From Bacteroidales bacterium (GTDB lineage Bacteria > Bacteroidota > Bacteroidia > Bacteroidales > PUMT01), in NCBI GenBank assembly GCA_007132365.1, contig SLOS01000228.1, forward strand, positions 1-14,756: a stretch of DNA of 14,756 bases, in the 5' to 3' direction. Positions 1 through 7,920 of this stretch are shown here, in pieces. Every line of letters begins with the position of its first letter. Positions within the stretch are counted from its first letter, which is position 1. The translations under genes and the position numbers were made by a program. The notes under the pieces are model-generated. The model was not told the origin of the DNA and ran no database searches. It worked only from the letters and a program-made list of their open reading frames with translations.

Positions 1-806
1 CAAAGCTTGTATCCTGGTATGCAGATATTCAACACAAACACTATCCTGAGTTTTTTTCAAGAAGGAAAATTCTTGAGCGTGATCTGAGGATTAAGTTTAT
101 TTTAAAAAATTCTGATCATCTAGTGTTGTCAAGTAATGCAGTAGCTAATGATTTTAAAAGATTCTTCAATATTCGTAATGGTATCAATATTCACATATTT
201 CATTTTGTATCAGTCATTGACAATTTTAATAAGCATGATATTGAAGATCTCAGGAAGAAATATAAAATTCCGGAAAAATATTTCATTATTTCAAATCAGT
301 TTCACAAACATAAGAATCATAGAGTTTTGCTTAAGGCACTCGTCAGATTGAATAAAATGGGGTCTAAGGTGCACCTTGTGATGACCGGAAGGTTTCCGGA
401 AGCCTCTCATTCTCCTTATATGCAGGAACTTCACTCTCTTATTAATCAAAATAATCTTGGTTCACAAATAAGCCTCCTGGGCATAATCCCAAGGGATGAA
501 CAGTTGTTTTTGATGAAGCATTCTCAGGCAGTTATACAACCCAGCCTGTTTGAAGGCTGGAGCACAGTTATTGAAGATGCCAAATCATTGCAAACACCTG
601 TAATTGCTTCTTCATTACCTGTAAATATTGAGCAACTGGGTTCGGATGGAAACTATTTTGATCCTCACGATTATAAAAAACTGGCTGATATTCTTAAAAA
701 ATTTCCGGACCGAAACCCCGATAATGTTTATTACGATGAATATTCCAGGAGAATTAGCGCAGCAGCCAAATCATTTATAAATATTTTTCGTGATAACCCG
801 ATTTGA
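1..806 (+). CDS. Glycosyltransferase family 4, 5'-truncated by the window edge
   Basis: The reading frame is open from base 3, so the gene begins before the window; the ATG-like starts inside it are internal. A segment near base 20, reading WYADIQHKHYPEFFS, is the kind of acceptor-side motif seen in one GT4 subgroup. The C-terminal GT-B donor domain is clear: a KHKNH motif after the domain linker, then QPSLFEGWSTVIEDAK at about bases 538-590, which carries the conserved Glu pair that binds the nucleotide sugar, followed by TPVIASSLPVNIEQLG. It should transfer a sugar from a nucleotide donor to a growing lipid-linked glycan at the cytoplasmic face of the inner membrane. Donor and acceptor cannot be told. 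Its end overlaps the next gene by 17 bases, which suggests translational coupling. The family call is firm; the linkage is unknown. Confidence 0.88.
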   Translation, partial: KLVSWYADIQHKHYPEFFSRRKILERDLRIKFILKNSDHLVLSSNAVANDFKRFFNIRNGINIHIFHFVSVIDNFNKHDIEDLRKKYKIPEKYFIISNQFHKHKNHRVLLKALVRLNKMGSKVHLVMTGRFPEASHSPYMQELHSLINQNNLGSQISLLGIIPRDEQLFLMKHSQAVIQPSLFEGWSTVIEDAKSLQTPVIASSLPVNIEQLGSDGNYFDPHDYKKLADILKKFPDRNPDNVYYDEYSRRISAAAKSFINIFRDNPI

Positions 807-1968
807 AAAAACAGATATTTTGGGCAGGAATATTGTTTTCATAAATCAGGCAACCGGATATCTGACTATTGACGTAATCAATGTATTTGCCGGAGAATTT
901 GGTAAAGTTGAACTGGTAACCGGTAGTATACGTGTTCAGGATACTGAACTTGATCCAAAGGTAAAGATATCCTGGATTTATAAATATAACAGGGGGAACA
1001 ACTTCAAAAAGGCATTCTCATGGATCATAGCTACTTTGCAGATTTTTTGGTTGTTAAAAACAAGATACAGAAAATTTGAGGTAATTTTCTATACTGTCCC
1101 TCCTACAGCATATTTGTTATCAAGTTACATAACATCAAGTTATTCAATTATTATCTTTGATCTCTATCCTGAAGCATTGAAAATAAAAGGCTTTACTGAA
1201 AATGGATTATTTTTTCGCTGGTGGGCAAAAAAGAATAACCGGATTTTTTCAAAAGCTCATAAAATAATTACCCTAAGCGACAGTATTAAAAAACAGGTTC
1301 TTAACTATTCACCAGATGCAGATGTAAGGGTTATTTCAAACTGGTCTGCTTTTTCATCTTATAAGCCTGTAAAAAAGGAAAGTAATCCCATAATCACCAG
1401 AGAAGGACTGAAAGGTAAATTCATAATACAATATTCAGGGAACATTGGTGTGACTCATAATGTTGAAACACTTATTGATCTGGCTGACAGTTTAAGAAAT
1501 CATACAGATATTGTGTTTCAGATTATCGGACGAGGTGAACGCTATAATCTGATTAAGGATCTGATAAAAATAAAGGGATTAAATAATTGTCATTTACTCC
1601 AATTCAGGCCAGATGATGAATTATATTTTTCCCTTTGTGCAGCAGATATAGCGGTAATCATTCTTGATGACAAAACAAATGATATCAGCATACCCAGTAA
1701 AACATATAACATTATGGCAGCAGGGATTCCTATAATGGCGATTGCTCCAAGGACTTCCGGGTTAACGGAAATAATTTCACTTCATGAAGCTGGTAAATCC
1801 TTTGAAAAAAATCAGCTTTCTGAAATGTCAGATTACATAATTAATCTAAAGAACGATAAATTGCTTTACCAATCGTTATCAGATAATTCGCTTCTGACTG
1901 CATCTAATTATACCAAAGAGAATGCTTTAAAATACTTTAAAAATTATGTCGGTTTTGAATCTGCTTAA
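790..1968 (+). CDS. Glycosyltransferase family 4 (WbuB/WcaI-like)
   Basis: This is a 392-residue protein of normal GT4 length. The donor-site motif SIPSKTYNIMAAGIPIMAIA at residues 300-319 is characteristic of WbuB-like GT4 enzymes, and the linker segment IQYSGNIGVTHNVETL precedes it. A hydrophobic stretch around residues 84-120 would fit the membrane-associated N-terminal domain of this group. The start taken is GTG at 790, inside the end of the previous gene; a TTG at residue 11 is an alternative because the recognisable domain only begins at about residue 13. It probably adds one sugar to an undecaprenyl-linked intermediate. It is a second, independent GT4 and not the broken other half of the upstream gene, since both carry a complete donor domain. 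Acceptor and donor are not predictable. Confidence 0.88.
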   Translation: MITRFEKTDILGRNIVFINQATGYLTIDVINVFAGEFGKVELVTGSIRVQDTELDPKVKISWIYKYNRGNNFKKAFSWIIATLQIFWLLKTRYRKFEVIFYTVPPTAYLLSSYITSSYSIIIFDLYPEALKIKGFTENGLFFRWWAKKNNRIFSKAHKIITLSDSIKKQVLNYSPDADVRVISNWSAFSSYKPVKKESNPIITREGLKGKFIIQYSGNIGVTHNVETLIDLADSLRNHTDIVFQIIGRGERYNLIKDLIKIKGLNNCHLLQFRPDDELYFSLCAADIAVIILDDKTNDISIPSKTYNIMAAGIPIMAIAPRTSGLTEIISLHEAGKSFEKNQLSEMSDYIINLKNDKLLYQSLSDNSLLTASNYTKENALKYFKNYVGFESA

Positions 1969-1973
1969 TTAAT

Positions 1974-2981
1974 ATGAAGCTTATTAGGAGGCTCTTCTTT
2001 TTTTTATATTATCTGAAGCAAACAGACCTTCGTCAATTAGCAGGTTATATCAATTACTCATCATCAATTACAGGAAGATCAAAATTGAAATTGATATCAG
2101 ATTCTGTAAATTCAATATTTAAGTATAATATTTCTCTTCAGGAATACTTCCTTTTCAAATTCTTTGAAATTGGCCATAATGAGAGGAGTTTTTGGGCTGG
2201 CACAGGATTCATGTATGAATATCAACTTAAGATGAATCCCCGATCAGCAAGGGGAGTTTTAGAGAATAAAATTGAGTTCTTAAACTATTTCCGCCTTTAT
2301 GTTAAAAGAGAATTCAAAAGTATTAATGAACTAGCCAGTAGCCGGGATGCTGCTGAAAAAATGCTTGCCTGCCCATCGGGTCGGCTGGTTCTCAAGGGTT
2401 CTAAGGGACAGATAGGCAAAGAGGTAAAAATAGTGTACTGTAATAATTATACCTGTGATACTCTTGTCGCATACATGAAAGAATGCAAGTATGACCTTGC
2501 AGAGGAGTATGTTGTTCAGCACCGCTCATTGATGGAGTTGTCCCCTTCGGGATTAAATACGATACGAATTATCACTCAGTTACATGATGGAATGGTTTAT
2601 TTCCTTGGAGCGCGCTTGCGGATATCAGTAAATTCAACCGTAGACAATATGGCTGCAGGTAATCTGGCCGCCTCTGTAGATTTAAAAAAAGGAATTGTTA
2701 ATGGTCCGGGAGTTTACAGTGATATCTTAAAAGAAGATTGTACAATTCATCCAGTAACCGGGAAAGAAATTAAAGGATTTACTATTCCTTTCTGGAATGA
2801 AGTTATAGAATTAGCTAAAAACTCAGCCCTTCATACACCCCAAAACAGGTCAGTCGGATGGGATATTGCAGTTACAAAGGATGGGGCTGAACTTATTGAA
2901 GGTAACCACAACTGGTGTAAGTTGCTTTGGCAACTGCCTGTCAAAAAAGGCCTTAAGAACGAACTTGAGAAATATCTTTAA
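1974..2981 (+). CDS. Sugar-transfer-associated ATP-grasp protein
   Basis: This 335-residue protein matches the sugar-transfer-associated ATP-grasp family, found in glycan loci. Visible family marks are a nucleotide-binding segment LVLKGSKGQIGKEVKIV (residues 138-154), the segment AEEYVVQH followed by SGLNTIRIITQLHDG (about 177-206), and a C-terminal metal-site region GWDIAVTKDGAELIEGNHNW (295-314), where acidic residues and Asn would hold Mg-ATP. ATP-grasp enzymes join a carboxylate to an amine or thiol through an acyl-phosphate, so an attachment of an amino acid or other acid to a sugar is a fair inference, although no member's substrate is deduced here. It starts six bases after the glycosyltransferase stop, and its stop overlaps the next ATG by one base, so it is part of a tight operon with the GNAT gene. 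Confidence 0.82.
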   Translation: MKLIRRLFFFLYYLKQTDLRQLAGYINYSSSITGRSKLKLISDSVNSIFKYNISLQEYFLFKFFEIGHNERSFWAGTGFMYEYQLKMNPRSARGVLENKIEFLNYFRLYVKREFKSINELASSRDAAEKMLACPSGRLVLKGSKGQIGKEVKIVYCNNYTCDTLVAYMKECKYDLAEEYVVQHRSLMELSPSGLNTIRIITQLHDGMVYFLGARLRISVNSTVDNMAAGNLAASVDLKKGIVNGPGVYSDILKEDCTIHPVTGKEIKGFTIPFWNEVIELAKNSALHTPQNRSVGWDIAVTKDGAELIEGNHNWCKLLWQLPVKKGLKNELEKYL

Positions 2982-3571
2982 TGGAAGGGTTCCTTATCTA
3001 TATCAAGCATAATTTTAATTTTTTCTGGAGAATAATTGAATTTGGCAATTCACAAATATTCTCGTTATTAAATAAATCATCACTTGACAAAATACTTCAG
3101 GGTGTTTTTCAAGATTTCTCTGTAAAACCTTATGTGTACAGAAGGCTTCTGATTTCGGATGCTGTATCTTTATATGAACTTATTAATTCACAGGAAAAGG
3201 AAGATCTTGAATATTTCAAACCTCATAAATTTGATAAACTATCAATAGAAAAACAGTTTTCCAATTGCTCCTTTCTTATGATGGGCGCATTTGACGGAAA
3301 CAAGCTGATCGGATATTTCTTCCTCCGGTTCTTTGCAAACAGGAAATGTTTTGTTGGCCGGCTGATTGATAAGAATTACCGGGGCAACGGTATAGGAAAA
3401 GTGATGAACAATATCATGTATGAAACAGCATGGAGAATGGGTTTTCGGTGCTTTTCGACAATATCTCAAAGTAATAAGGCAATAATGAACTCTCATTCAA
3501 GCAATAAAACAATGGTAGTTCTGAAAAAGCTGAAAAATAACTATTTGCTTGTTGAGTTTATAAGGGGATAA
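2981..3571 (+). CDS. GNAT-family N-acyltransferase
   Basis: This 196-residue protein has a GNAT fold after an N-terminal extension of about 50 residues. The beta-4/alpha-3 acyl-CoA pyrophosphate loop is visible as NYRGNGIGKVMNN (residues 132-144), preceded by a strand FVGRLIDK, and the core begins at YVYRRLLISDAVSLYEL. It would transfer an acetyl or other acyl group from CoA (or an acyl carrier) to an amine. The start codon overlaps the stop of the ATP-grasp gene (TAATG), so the two are very likely translated together and may act on the same glycan amino group. The extension before the domain has no motif that I recognise. The substrate could equally be a protein, but the setting in a sugar locus argues for an amino sugar. 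The gap that follows (3572-3805) is AT-rich. Confidence 0.8.
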   Translation: MEGFLIYIKHNFNFFWRIIEFGNSQIFSLLNKSSLDKILQGVFQDFSVKPYVYRRLLISDAVSLYELINSQEKEDLEYFKPHKFDKLSIEKQFSNCSFLMMGAFDGNKLIGYFFLRFFANRKCFVGRLIDKNYRGNGIGKVMNNIMYETAWRMGFRCFSTISQSNKAIMNSHSSNKTMVVLKKLKNNYLLVEFIRG

Positions 3572-3686
3572 AGACTAAACAATAAAGTAAAGTAAATTAA
3601 GCTAAGAATCAGATTTAGTTTTAAATTATATGAATTGCTTGTTTTCTTAAATTTTTAAATGATCTTTAATACCCAGGGCTTATATT

Positions 3687-3694
3687 TATATTTG
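3687..3694 (+). promoter_or_regulatory. Possible Bacteroidota -7 element before the beta-helix lipoprotein gene
   Basis: TATATTTG fits the Bacteroidota -7 consensus TAnnTTTG. The matching -33 box is weak: TTTA at 3665-3668, 18 nt upstream, instead of TTTG at 19-21 nt. If used, it would give a leader of roughly 105 nt ending in the inverted repeat at 3764-3802. In such AT-rich DNA the octamer could arise by chance. Confidence 0.3.
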
Positions 3695-3763
3695 ATTAAT
3701 ACCTGTTTTTCTTACATGAATAGATTTTTTTTATGGATTAATGTAAAATTTTAAAACATTAAT

Positions 3764-3802
3764 GGTCGTTTTTACGTTTTATTTAGATACCATCAAACGA
3801 CC
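3764..3802 (+). promoter_or_regulatory. 8-bp perfect inverted repeat just before the lipoprotein start codon
   Basis: GGTCGTTT at 3764-3771 is exactly complementary to AAACGACC at 3795-3802, with a 23-nt AT-rich loop. The second arm ends three bases before the ATG at 3806. In RNA it would form a hairpin next to the start codon; in DNA it could be an operator for a dimeric protein. It stands out because both arms are GC-containing within a stretch that is otherwise very AT-rich. Function is inferred from position only. Confidence 0.5.
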
Positions 3803-3805
3803 GAT

Positions 3806-5269
3806 ATGAAAAATAAGATGATACCGTTTTTTTTGATTTTTTTAGTAATTGGTTTTTTTAGTAATTGCGATAAAAGTGAACCACCAGAAATGGTTGAAAA
3901 ACCTGATATCGGTGGCCAGTATTATGTTGCAACCTGGGGTAGCGATATGAATCCGGGAACGTTTGATAAACCTTGGCGTACATGGCAGAGAGCATTTTCA
4001 AGAGCAAAAGCGGGAGATACAGTATATTTCAGAGGAGGAATATATTACGATGATAAAGATGTTGCAGCAGTTAGACATGAACCAGCATCCTCTGGTAATT
4101 GGGGGTTTAATGGGACGGCTGACAACTATATACACTTTTTCAATTACCCAGGAGAGGTTCCTGTTTTAGACGGGAAAAACAGAACACCCGCTCATTGGAA
4201 TACCGCGATGATATTTGACGGCTCTGCATATATCCATCTTAGAGGATTGACAGTTCGAAATTTCGATCAGATAGTTGCCGCTGACCCTGCTACAGGAATA
4301 AGTGCGTGGGGAGTATCTAATATGATATTTGAACAAATAGTTGTTCATAATATAGGAGGACCGGGCATATTTTATATGAGCGGATTAGGTTATCGTCAGT
4401 ATCCTCATATTGAGTACGATACAACTATTTTTTTAAATTGTGACTTTTTCAACAACGAAGACCCTCTTGAAGGGTCGGCTGGTATTGGCGGGAAGGCTGA
4501 TGGTTTGTGGTATGGTGGTGGCCGAGGTGCTTTCTGTATTATTGATGGCTGTCGTGCATGGAATAACTCAGACGGAGGTTTTGATACTGCTGGTGATGCC
4601 ACGATTGTCATAAGAAATAGTTGGGCTTTTCTTAATATTCATGAACACGGAGATGGGACAGGTTTTAAATTCGGTTCTCCAAGTTCACGCAATCCTGTGT
4701 ATGGTCAAATTATAAGGTATGTCTATAACAACATTGCAGCATGGAACGAATGGGGTTTTACTGAGAATAATAGGTCGGTTGGCGGATTAAATTGCCATGT
4801 GTTTAACAATATTGCTTATGATAATGAAGAGTTGGGATTTATTGGGTTTAAACATGAATATGGAGATACTATGCAAAATGTTTATTATAACAACATATCT
4901 TATGTAAACCGTTATTATCAGGACTGGCTCCGTAATGGAGTTTTATTCGCAAGTGATAAGGTTCATGGCTACGAAGGCAGTAACAACACTTGGGACCATC
5001 CAAGTAGGAGAAATCCTATGTATATAGATATTCAGGATTCAGATTTTCATGGAGGGCTTGATTCTGTTACAATAGTCTCGCAGATGACAGCCCCTCGAAA
5101 ATCTGACGGTTCTCTTCCAGATATTACTGTTTTTAGATTATCTGAGGAATCGATATTTAAAGGTAATGGCACTTATGTTGGCATGAGCCAAAATCCAGAT
5201 ATAGGCGTTGATTGGGAATACTTTGACAGAACCAAGGGAAGCACTTTGCTTCATTTACAGAAAAGATAA
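3806..5269 (+). CDS. Right-handed beta-helix lipoprotein (possible polysaccharide lyase or epimerase)
   Basis: This is a 487-residue protein. Residues 1-20 form a lipoprotein signal peptide with a hydrophobic core (IPFFLIFLVIGFF) and Cys21 as the lipidation site; the residues after it (CDKSEPPE) are lysine- and acid-rich, which could favour surface display, though the match to the export signal is partial. The mature part opens with YYVATWGSDMNPGTFDKPWR (39-58) and AKAGDTVYFRGGIY (67-80), the usual entry to secreted right-handed parallel beta-helix proteins of the pectate-lyase-like superfamily. Asn-rich coils follow (for example VFNNIAYDN and VYYNNISYVN). Such proteins cut, epimerise or bind polysaccharide, and one placed inside a glycan locus could trim or modify the product in the periplasm or at the surface. 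I cannot identify the catalytic residues or sugar specificity. It lies 234 bases after the GNAT gene and may have its own promoter. Confidence 0.82.
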   Translation: MKNKMIPFFLIFLVIGFFSNCDKSEPPEMVEKPDIGGQYYVATWGSDMNPGTFDKPWRTWQRAFSRAKAGDTVYFRGGIYYDDKDVAAVRHEPASSGNWGFNGTADNYIHFFNYPGEVPVLDGKNRTPAHWNTAMIFDGSAYIHLRGLTVRNFDQIVAADPATGISAWGVSNMIFEQIVVHNIGGPGIFYMSGLGYRQYPHIEYDTTIFLNCDFFNNEDPLEGSAGIGGKADGLWYGGGRGAFCIIDGCRAWNNSDGGFDTAGDATIVIRNSWAFLNIHEHGDGTGFKFGSPSSRNPVYGQIIRYVYNNIAAWNEWGFTENNRSVGGLNCHVFNNIAYDNEELGFIGFKHEYGDTMQNVYYNNISYVNRYYQDWLRNGVLFASDKVHGYEGSNNTWDHPSRRNPMYIDIQDSDFHGGLDSVTIVSQMTAPRKSDGSLPDITVFRLSEESIFKGNGTYVGMSQNPDIGVDWEYFDRTKGSTLLHLQKR

Positions 5270-5381
5270 CTTATTTGTATCCAGATTTATACTTAAATAA
5301 TCCTTCTGCCAATAACTGTTCAGGATTTTTCCACCACATTCAGAATTAATAAATCTAATAAATAACCGCTTTCACAATTAA

Positions 5382-5960
5382 GTGATAAAACGGCTCTTTG
5401 ATATTGTTGCATCATTTTTTGGAATAATTCTGCTAAGTCCATTATTATTAACTATTGCTGTATTAATAAAAATCCGTATGCCAGGCCCGGTGCTGTTCAA
5501 GCAAGTCCGTGCGGGAAGGAAGGGCAGGCCATTTACAATATGCAAATTCCGGACAATGTCACTTAACCACAACGGGAATACAATTTCAGTAAAGGGGGAA
5601 AGCCGAATCACACCTCTTGGTGCAATACTCCGCAAATACAAGCTTGATGAGTTGCCTGAACTATGGAATGTTCTGAAGGGAGATATGAGTTTTGTCGGCC
5701 CCCGGCCTGATATGCCGGAGTATGCAAGCAGGCTTACGGGAGAAGAGAGGCAAATCCTCGAACTTCGGCCCGGCATTACCGGTCCGGCAACTCTTGAGTA
5801 TGCCAATGAGGAGGAAATTCTTGCTTCCGTACCTGACCCTCAAAAATATAATGATGAGGTTATTTGGCCTGACAAGGTCAGGAAGAATCTTCAATATTAC
5901 CACAATCATAGTTTTGCAGGCGACCTAAAAATTATACTCAAAACACTCTTCTGGAGGTGA
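5382..5960 (+). CDS. Initiating sugar transferase (small monotopic phosphoglycosyl transferase, PglC-like)
   Basis: At 192 residues this is the minimal PglC-type form of the bacterial sugar transferase family, without the large WbaP N-terminal membrane domain. An N-terminal re-entrant helix (residues 4-30) contains the Ser19-Pro20 break typical of these monotopic enzymes. Then come FKQVRAGRKGRPF (39-51), KFRTM (55-59), the catalytic Asp89-Glu90 pair in KLDELPELWNVLKGDMSFVG, and VGPRP (105-109). It transfers a phospho-sugar from a UDP-sugar to undecaprenyl phosphate, the first membrane step of glycan assembly. GTG at 5382 is the only possible start near the domain because TAA sits directly before it in frame. 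With the aminotransferase downstream, a diacetylbacillosamine-like or other amino sugar is a plausible substrate, but that is inference. It is clearly more GC-rich than the genes on its left. Confidence 0.93.
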   Translation: MIKRLFDIVASFFGIILLSPLLLTIAVLIKIRMPGPVLFKQVRAGRKGRPFTICKFRTMSLNHNGNTISVKGESRITPLGAILRKYKLDELPELWNVLKGDMSFVGPRPDMPEYASRLTGEERQILELRPGITGPATLEYANEEEILASVPDPQKYNDEVIWPDKVRKNLQYYHNHSFAGDLKIILKTLFWR

Positions 5961-5985
5961 TACTCTCAAAAAGAAACAACTGTAA

Positions 5986-6666
5986 ATGAAATCCAAAATC
6001 CTCATTATCAGCATATTTTTAATAATCATCATTTCTTCTATCTGTGCTTTCATTAATGCAGGGCGCTGGCTGGTAAAGGAAGATAATATAACGAAAGCAG
6101 ATGCCATGGTCATACTCATGGGCCGTATCTCCGACAGGGTACTTCAGGCAGCAGATCTTTACAACCAAAATGTTGCCGGCAAGGTACTGATTGTTGGACC
6201 AGGCCTCGATGAAAATAAAGACCTTGAAGCAAGAGGCGTTTATATTGAAAGCAACAGCACACAAGCCCGTAAAGCGCTTGTTTCAATGGGTTTGCCTTTC
6301 GACAGCATTTTGATCTTGCCGGGATATGAAGCCAGGAGTACATTAACTGAAGCAAAGACTATAAGGGACTATCTAATAAAAAACCCCGGCATAGACACAT
6401 TGCTTCTGGTAACATCAGCCCAGCATACACGTAGGGCATATATGATCTTCAAGTCCGCCTTCAGGAACTCGGAAAGACATGTCGAAATATTTTGCAGTCC
6501 CAGCATATATACCAAATTTACTGCCGAAAGATGGTGGGAAACGAACCAGGATATGCGGGTTGTTCTGCTGGAATATCTGAAGATGGCAAACTTTCTTCTA
6601 ATTGACAGATGGAGACTGAAGAATCACGAAGTATGCCTGGATCCGGTGGATGGCTGTTTGTATTAA
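5986..6666 (+). CDS. YdcF-family (DUF218) membrane-anchored protein
   Basis: This 226-residue protein has a single N-terminal membrane helix (about residues 4-22, very rich in Ile) and a DUF218 domain. Visible marks are ADAMVILMGRISDR (39-52), the STLTEAKTIRDYL segment (118-130) and LLLVTSAQHTRRAYMIF (139-155), which line the pocket in the YdcF/SanA/ElyC family. Members affect envelope integrity and undecaprenyl-linked sugar metabolism, but no defined reaction is established for most of them. Here it sits between the initiating sugar transferase (25 bases before it) and the sugar aminotransferase, so a role in handling the lipid-linked sugar is reasonable. Many family members have an acidic residue in the first loop, and here GRISDR gives one candidate. 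The start ATG has no clear ribosome binding site, as is usual for this phylum. Confidence 0.85.
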   Translation: MKSKILIISIFLIIIISSICAFINAGRWLVKEDNITKADAMVILMGRISDRVLQAADLYNQNVAGKVLIVGPGLDENKDLEARGVYIESNSTQARKALVSMGLPFDSILILPGYEARSTLTEAKTIRDYLIKNPGIDTLLLVTSAQHTRRAYMIFKSAFRNSERHVEIFCSPSIYTKFTAERWWETNQDMRVVLLEYLKMANFLLIDRWRLKNHEVCLDPVDGCLY

Positions 6667-6708
6667 TACTATTCATCCGGAGTGCCTTCCGGGCAATTAA
6701 ATGACATT

Positions 6709-7893
6709 ATGAACACCCCAACTAATATTAACAAAAGAATCTTCCTCTCCACCCCCCACATGTCCGGAAAAGAAATGCATTATGTTGAGGAGGCTTTTAA
6801 GAAAAACTATATAGCCCCGCTAGGCCATAATGTTGATTCTTTTGAAGAATCTTTGGCAAATTTTTGTAAAATAAGTCATGTTGCCGCACTTAGTTCAGGT
6901 ACCGCTGCTATTCATCTGGCTTTAACAATTCTTGCAGTTAAGCCCGGGGATGAAGTTATTGCACCAACATTCACATTCTCTGCTACCATCAATCCGATAA
7001 CATACCTGGGAGCAACTCCTGTTCTGGTTGACAGCGAACCTGAAACATGGAATATGGATCCTGATCTGCTTGAGAAAACAATTATAAAACTAAGGAATCG
7101 TTCAGGGCCCGGGAAAAAAGGAGTTGCCGGACCAAAAGCAATCATAGTGGTTCATCTGTATGGAATGCCTGCCAATATGGATGCAATAATGCATATTGCA
7201 AATAAGTATGGGATACCCGTTATTGAGGATGGAGCCGAGTCTTTGGGAAGCCGTTATATGGGCAAACCTGTAGGGACTTACGGTAAAATGGCAATCCTTT
7301 CTTTCAATGGAAATAAAATTATTACTACTTCAGGAGGAGGGGCATTGATATCAGATGATAAAGAAGTGATAGATAAAGCCAGGTTTCTGGCTGCGCAGGC
7401 CCGTGATCCTGCTCCTCATTACCAACACAGCGAAATAGGTTATAATTACCGGATGAGCAACATTTTAGCAGGAATAGGCCGGGGACAAATGGAGATAATT
7501 GAGGAAAGAATAAAGCAAAGACGGAAAATCAATCAATGGTACCGAGATATTTTAAAAAATGTGCCAGGCATCACCTTTCAAACTGAACCCTCTGATAATT
7601 ATTTCTCGAACTATTGGCTGACCTGTATCATTATTGACCGCGAGAAATCAGGAACTGACCGTGAAAAGCTGCGAATTGCCCTTGAAGCTGAAAATATTGA
7701 ATCCCGCCCTCTGTGGAAACCCATGCACCTTCAGCCTGTATTTAAAGGTTCGCAGGCTAATTTAAACGGTACTTCAGAAAAACTATTTAATGATGGGCTT
7801 TGCCTGCCATCATCTTCTAATCTTACAGAATCAGATTTAACAAGGATTTCCGGGGTAATCAAAAAGCAATTTAACCCGGAAAAAGAATTTTAA
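6709..7893 (+). CDS. DegT/DnrJ/EryC1/StrS-family sugar aminotransferase
   Basis: This is a PLP-dependent nucleotide-sugar aminotransferase of 394 residues from the ATG at 6709; a GTG at 6682 would add nine residues that do not look like the family, so I prefer the ATG. Family marks: LSSGTAAIHLAL holding the PLP phosphate, GDEVIAPTFTFSAT, VIEDGAESLGS with the Asp that contacts the pyridine nitrogen, and SFNGNKIITTSGGG with the Schiff-base lysine at about residue 203. These enzymes put an amino group on a 4-keto or 3-keto UDP- or dTDP-sugar using glutamate. The N-terminal style and the neighbouring PglC-type transferase resemble PglE-like sets that make bacillosamine-type sugars, but the partner dehydratase and acetyltransferase are not in the window, so the product is open. 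A glycine/lysine-rich insertion (around residues 131-143) is slightly unusual. Confidence 0.92.
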   Translation: MNTPTNINKRIFLSTPHMSGKEMHYVEEAFKKNYIAPLGHNVDSFEESLANFCKISHVAALSSGTAAIHLALTILAVKPGDEVIAPTFTFSATINPITYLGATPVLVDSEPETWNMDPDLLEKTIIKLRNRSGPGKKGVAGPKAIIVVHLYGMPANMDAIMHIANKYGIPVIEDGAESLGSRYMGKPVGTYGKMAILSFNGNKIITTSGGGALISDDKEVIDKARFLAAQARDPAPHYQHSEIGYNYRMSNILAGIGRGQMEIIEERIKQRRKINQWYRDILKNVPGITFQTEPSDNYFSNYWLTCIIIDREKSGTDREKLRIALEAENIESRPLWKPMHLQPVFKGSQANLNGTSEKLFNDGLCLPSSSNLTESDLTRISGVIKKQFNPEKEF

Positions 7894-7920
7894 TATATCA
7901 CACTAATAATAACAAGACTT

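Noticed and set aside
1..1968. The two overlapping glycosyltransferase frames could be one gene split by a frameshift.
   Set aside because: Each has its own complete GT4 donor domain of a different subgroup, so they are two genes with a short overlap.
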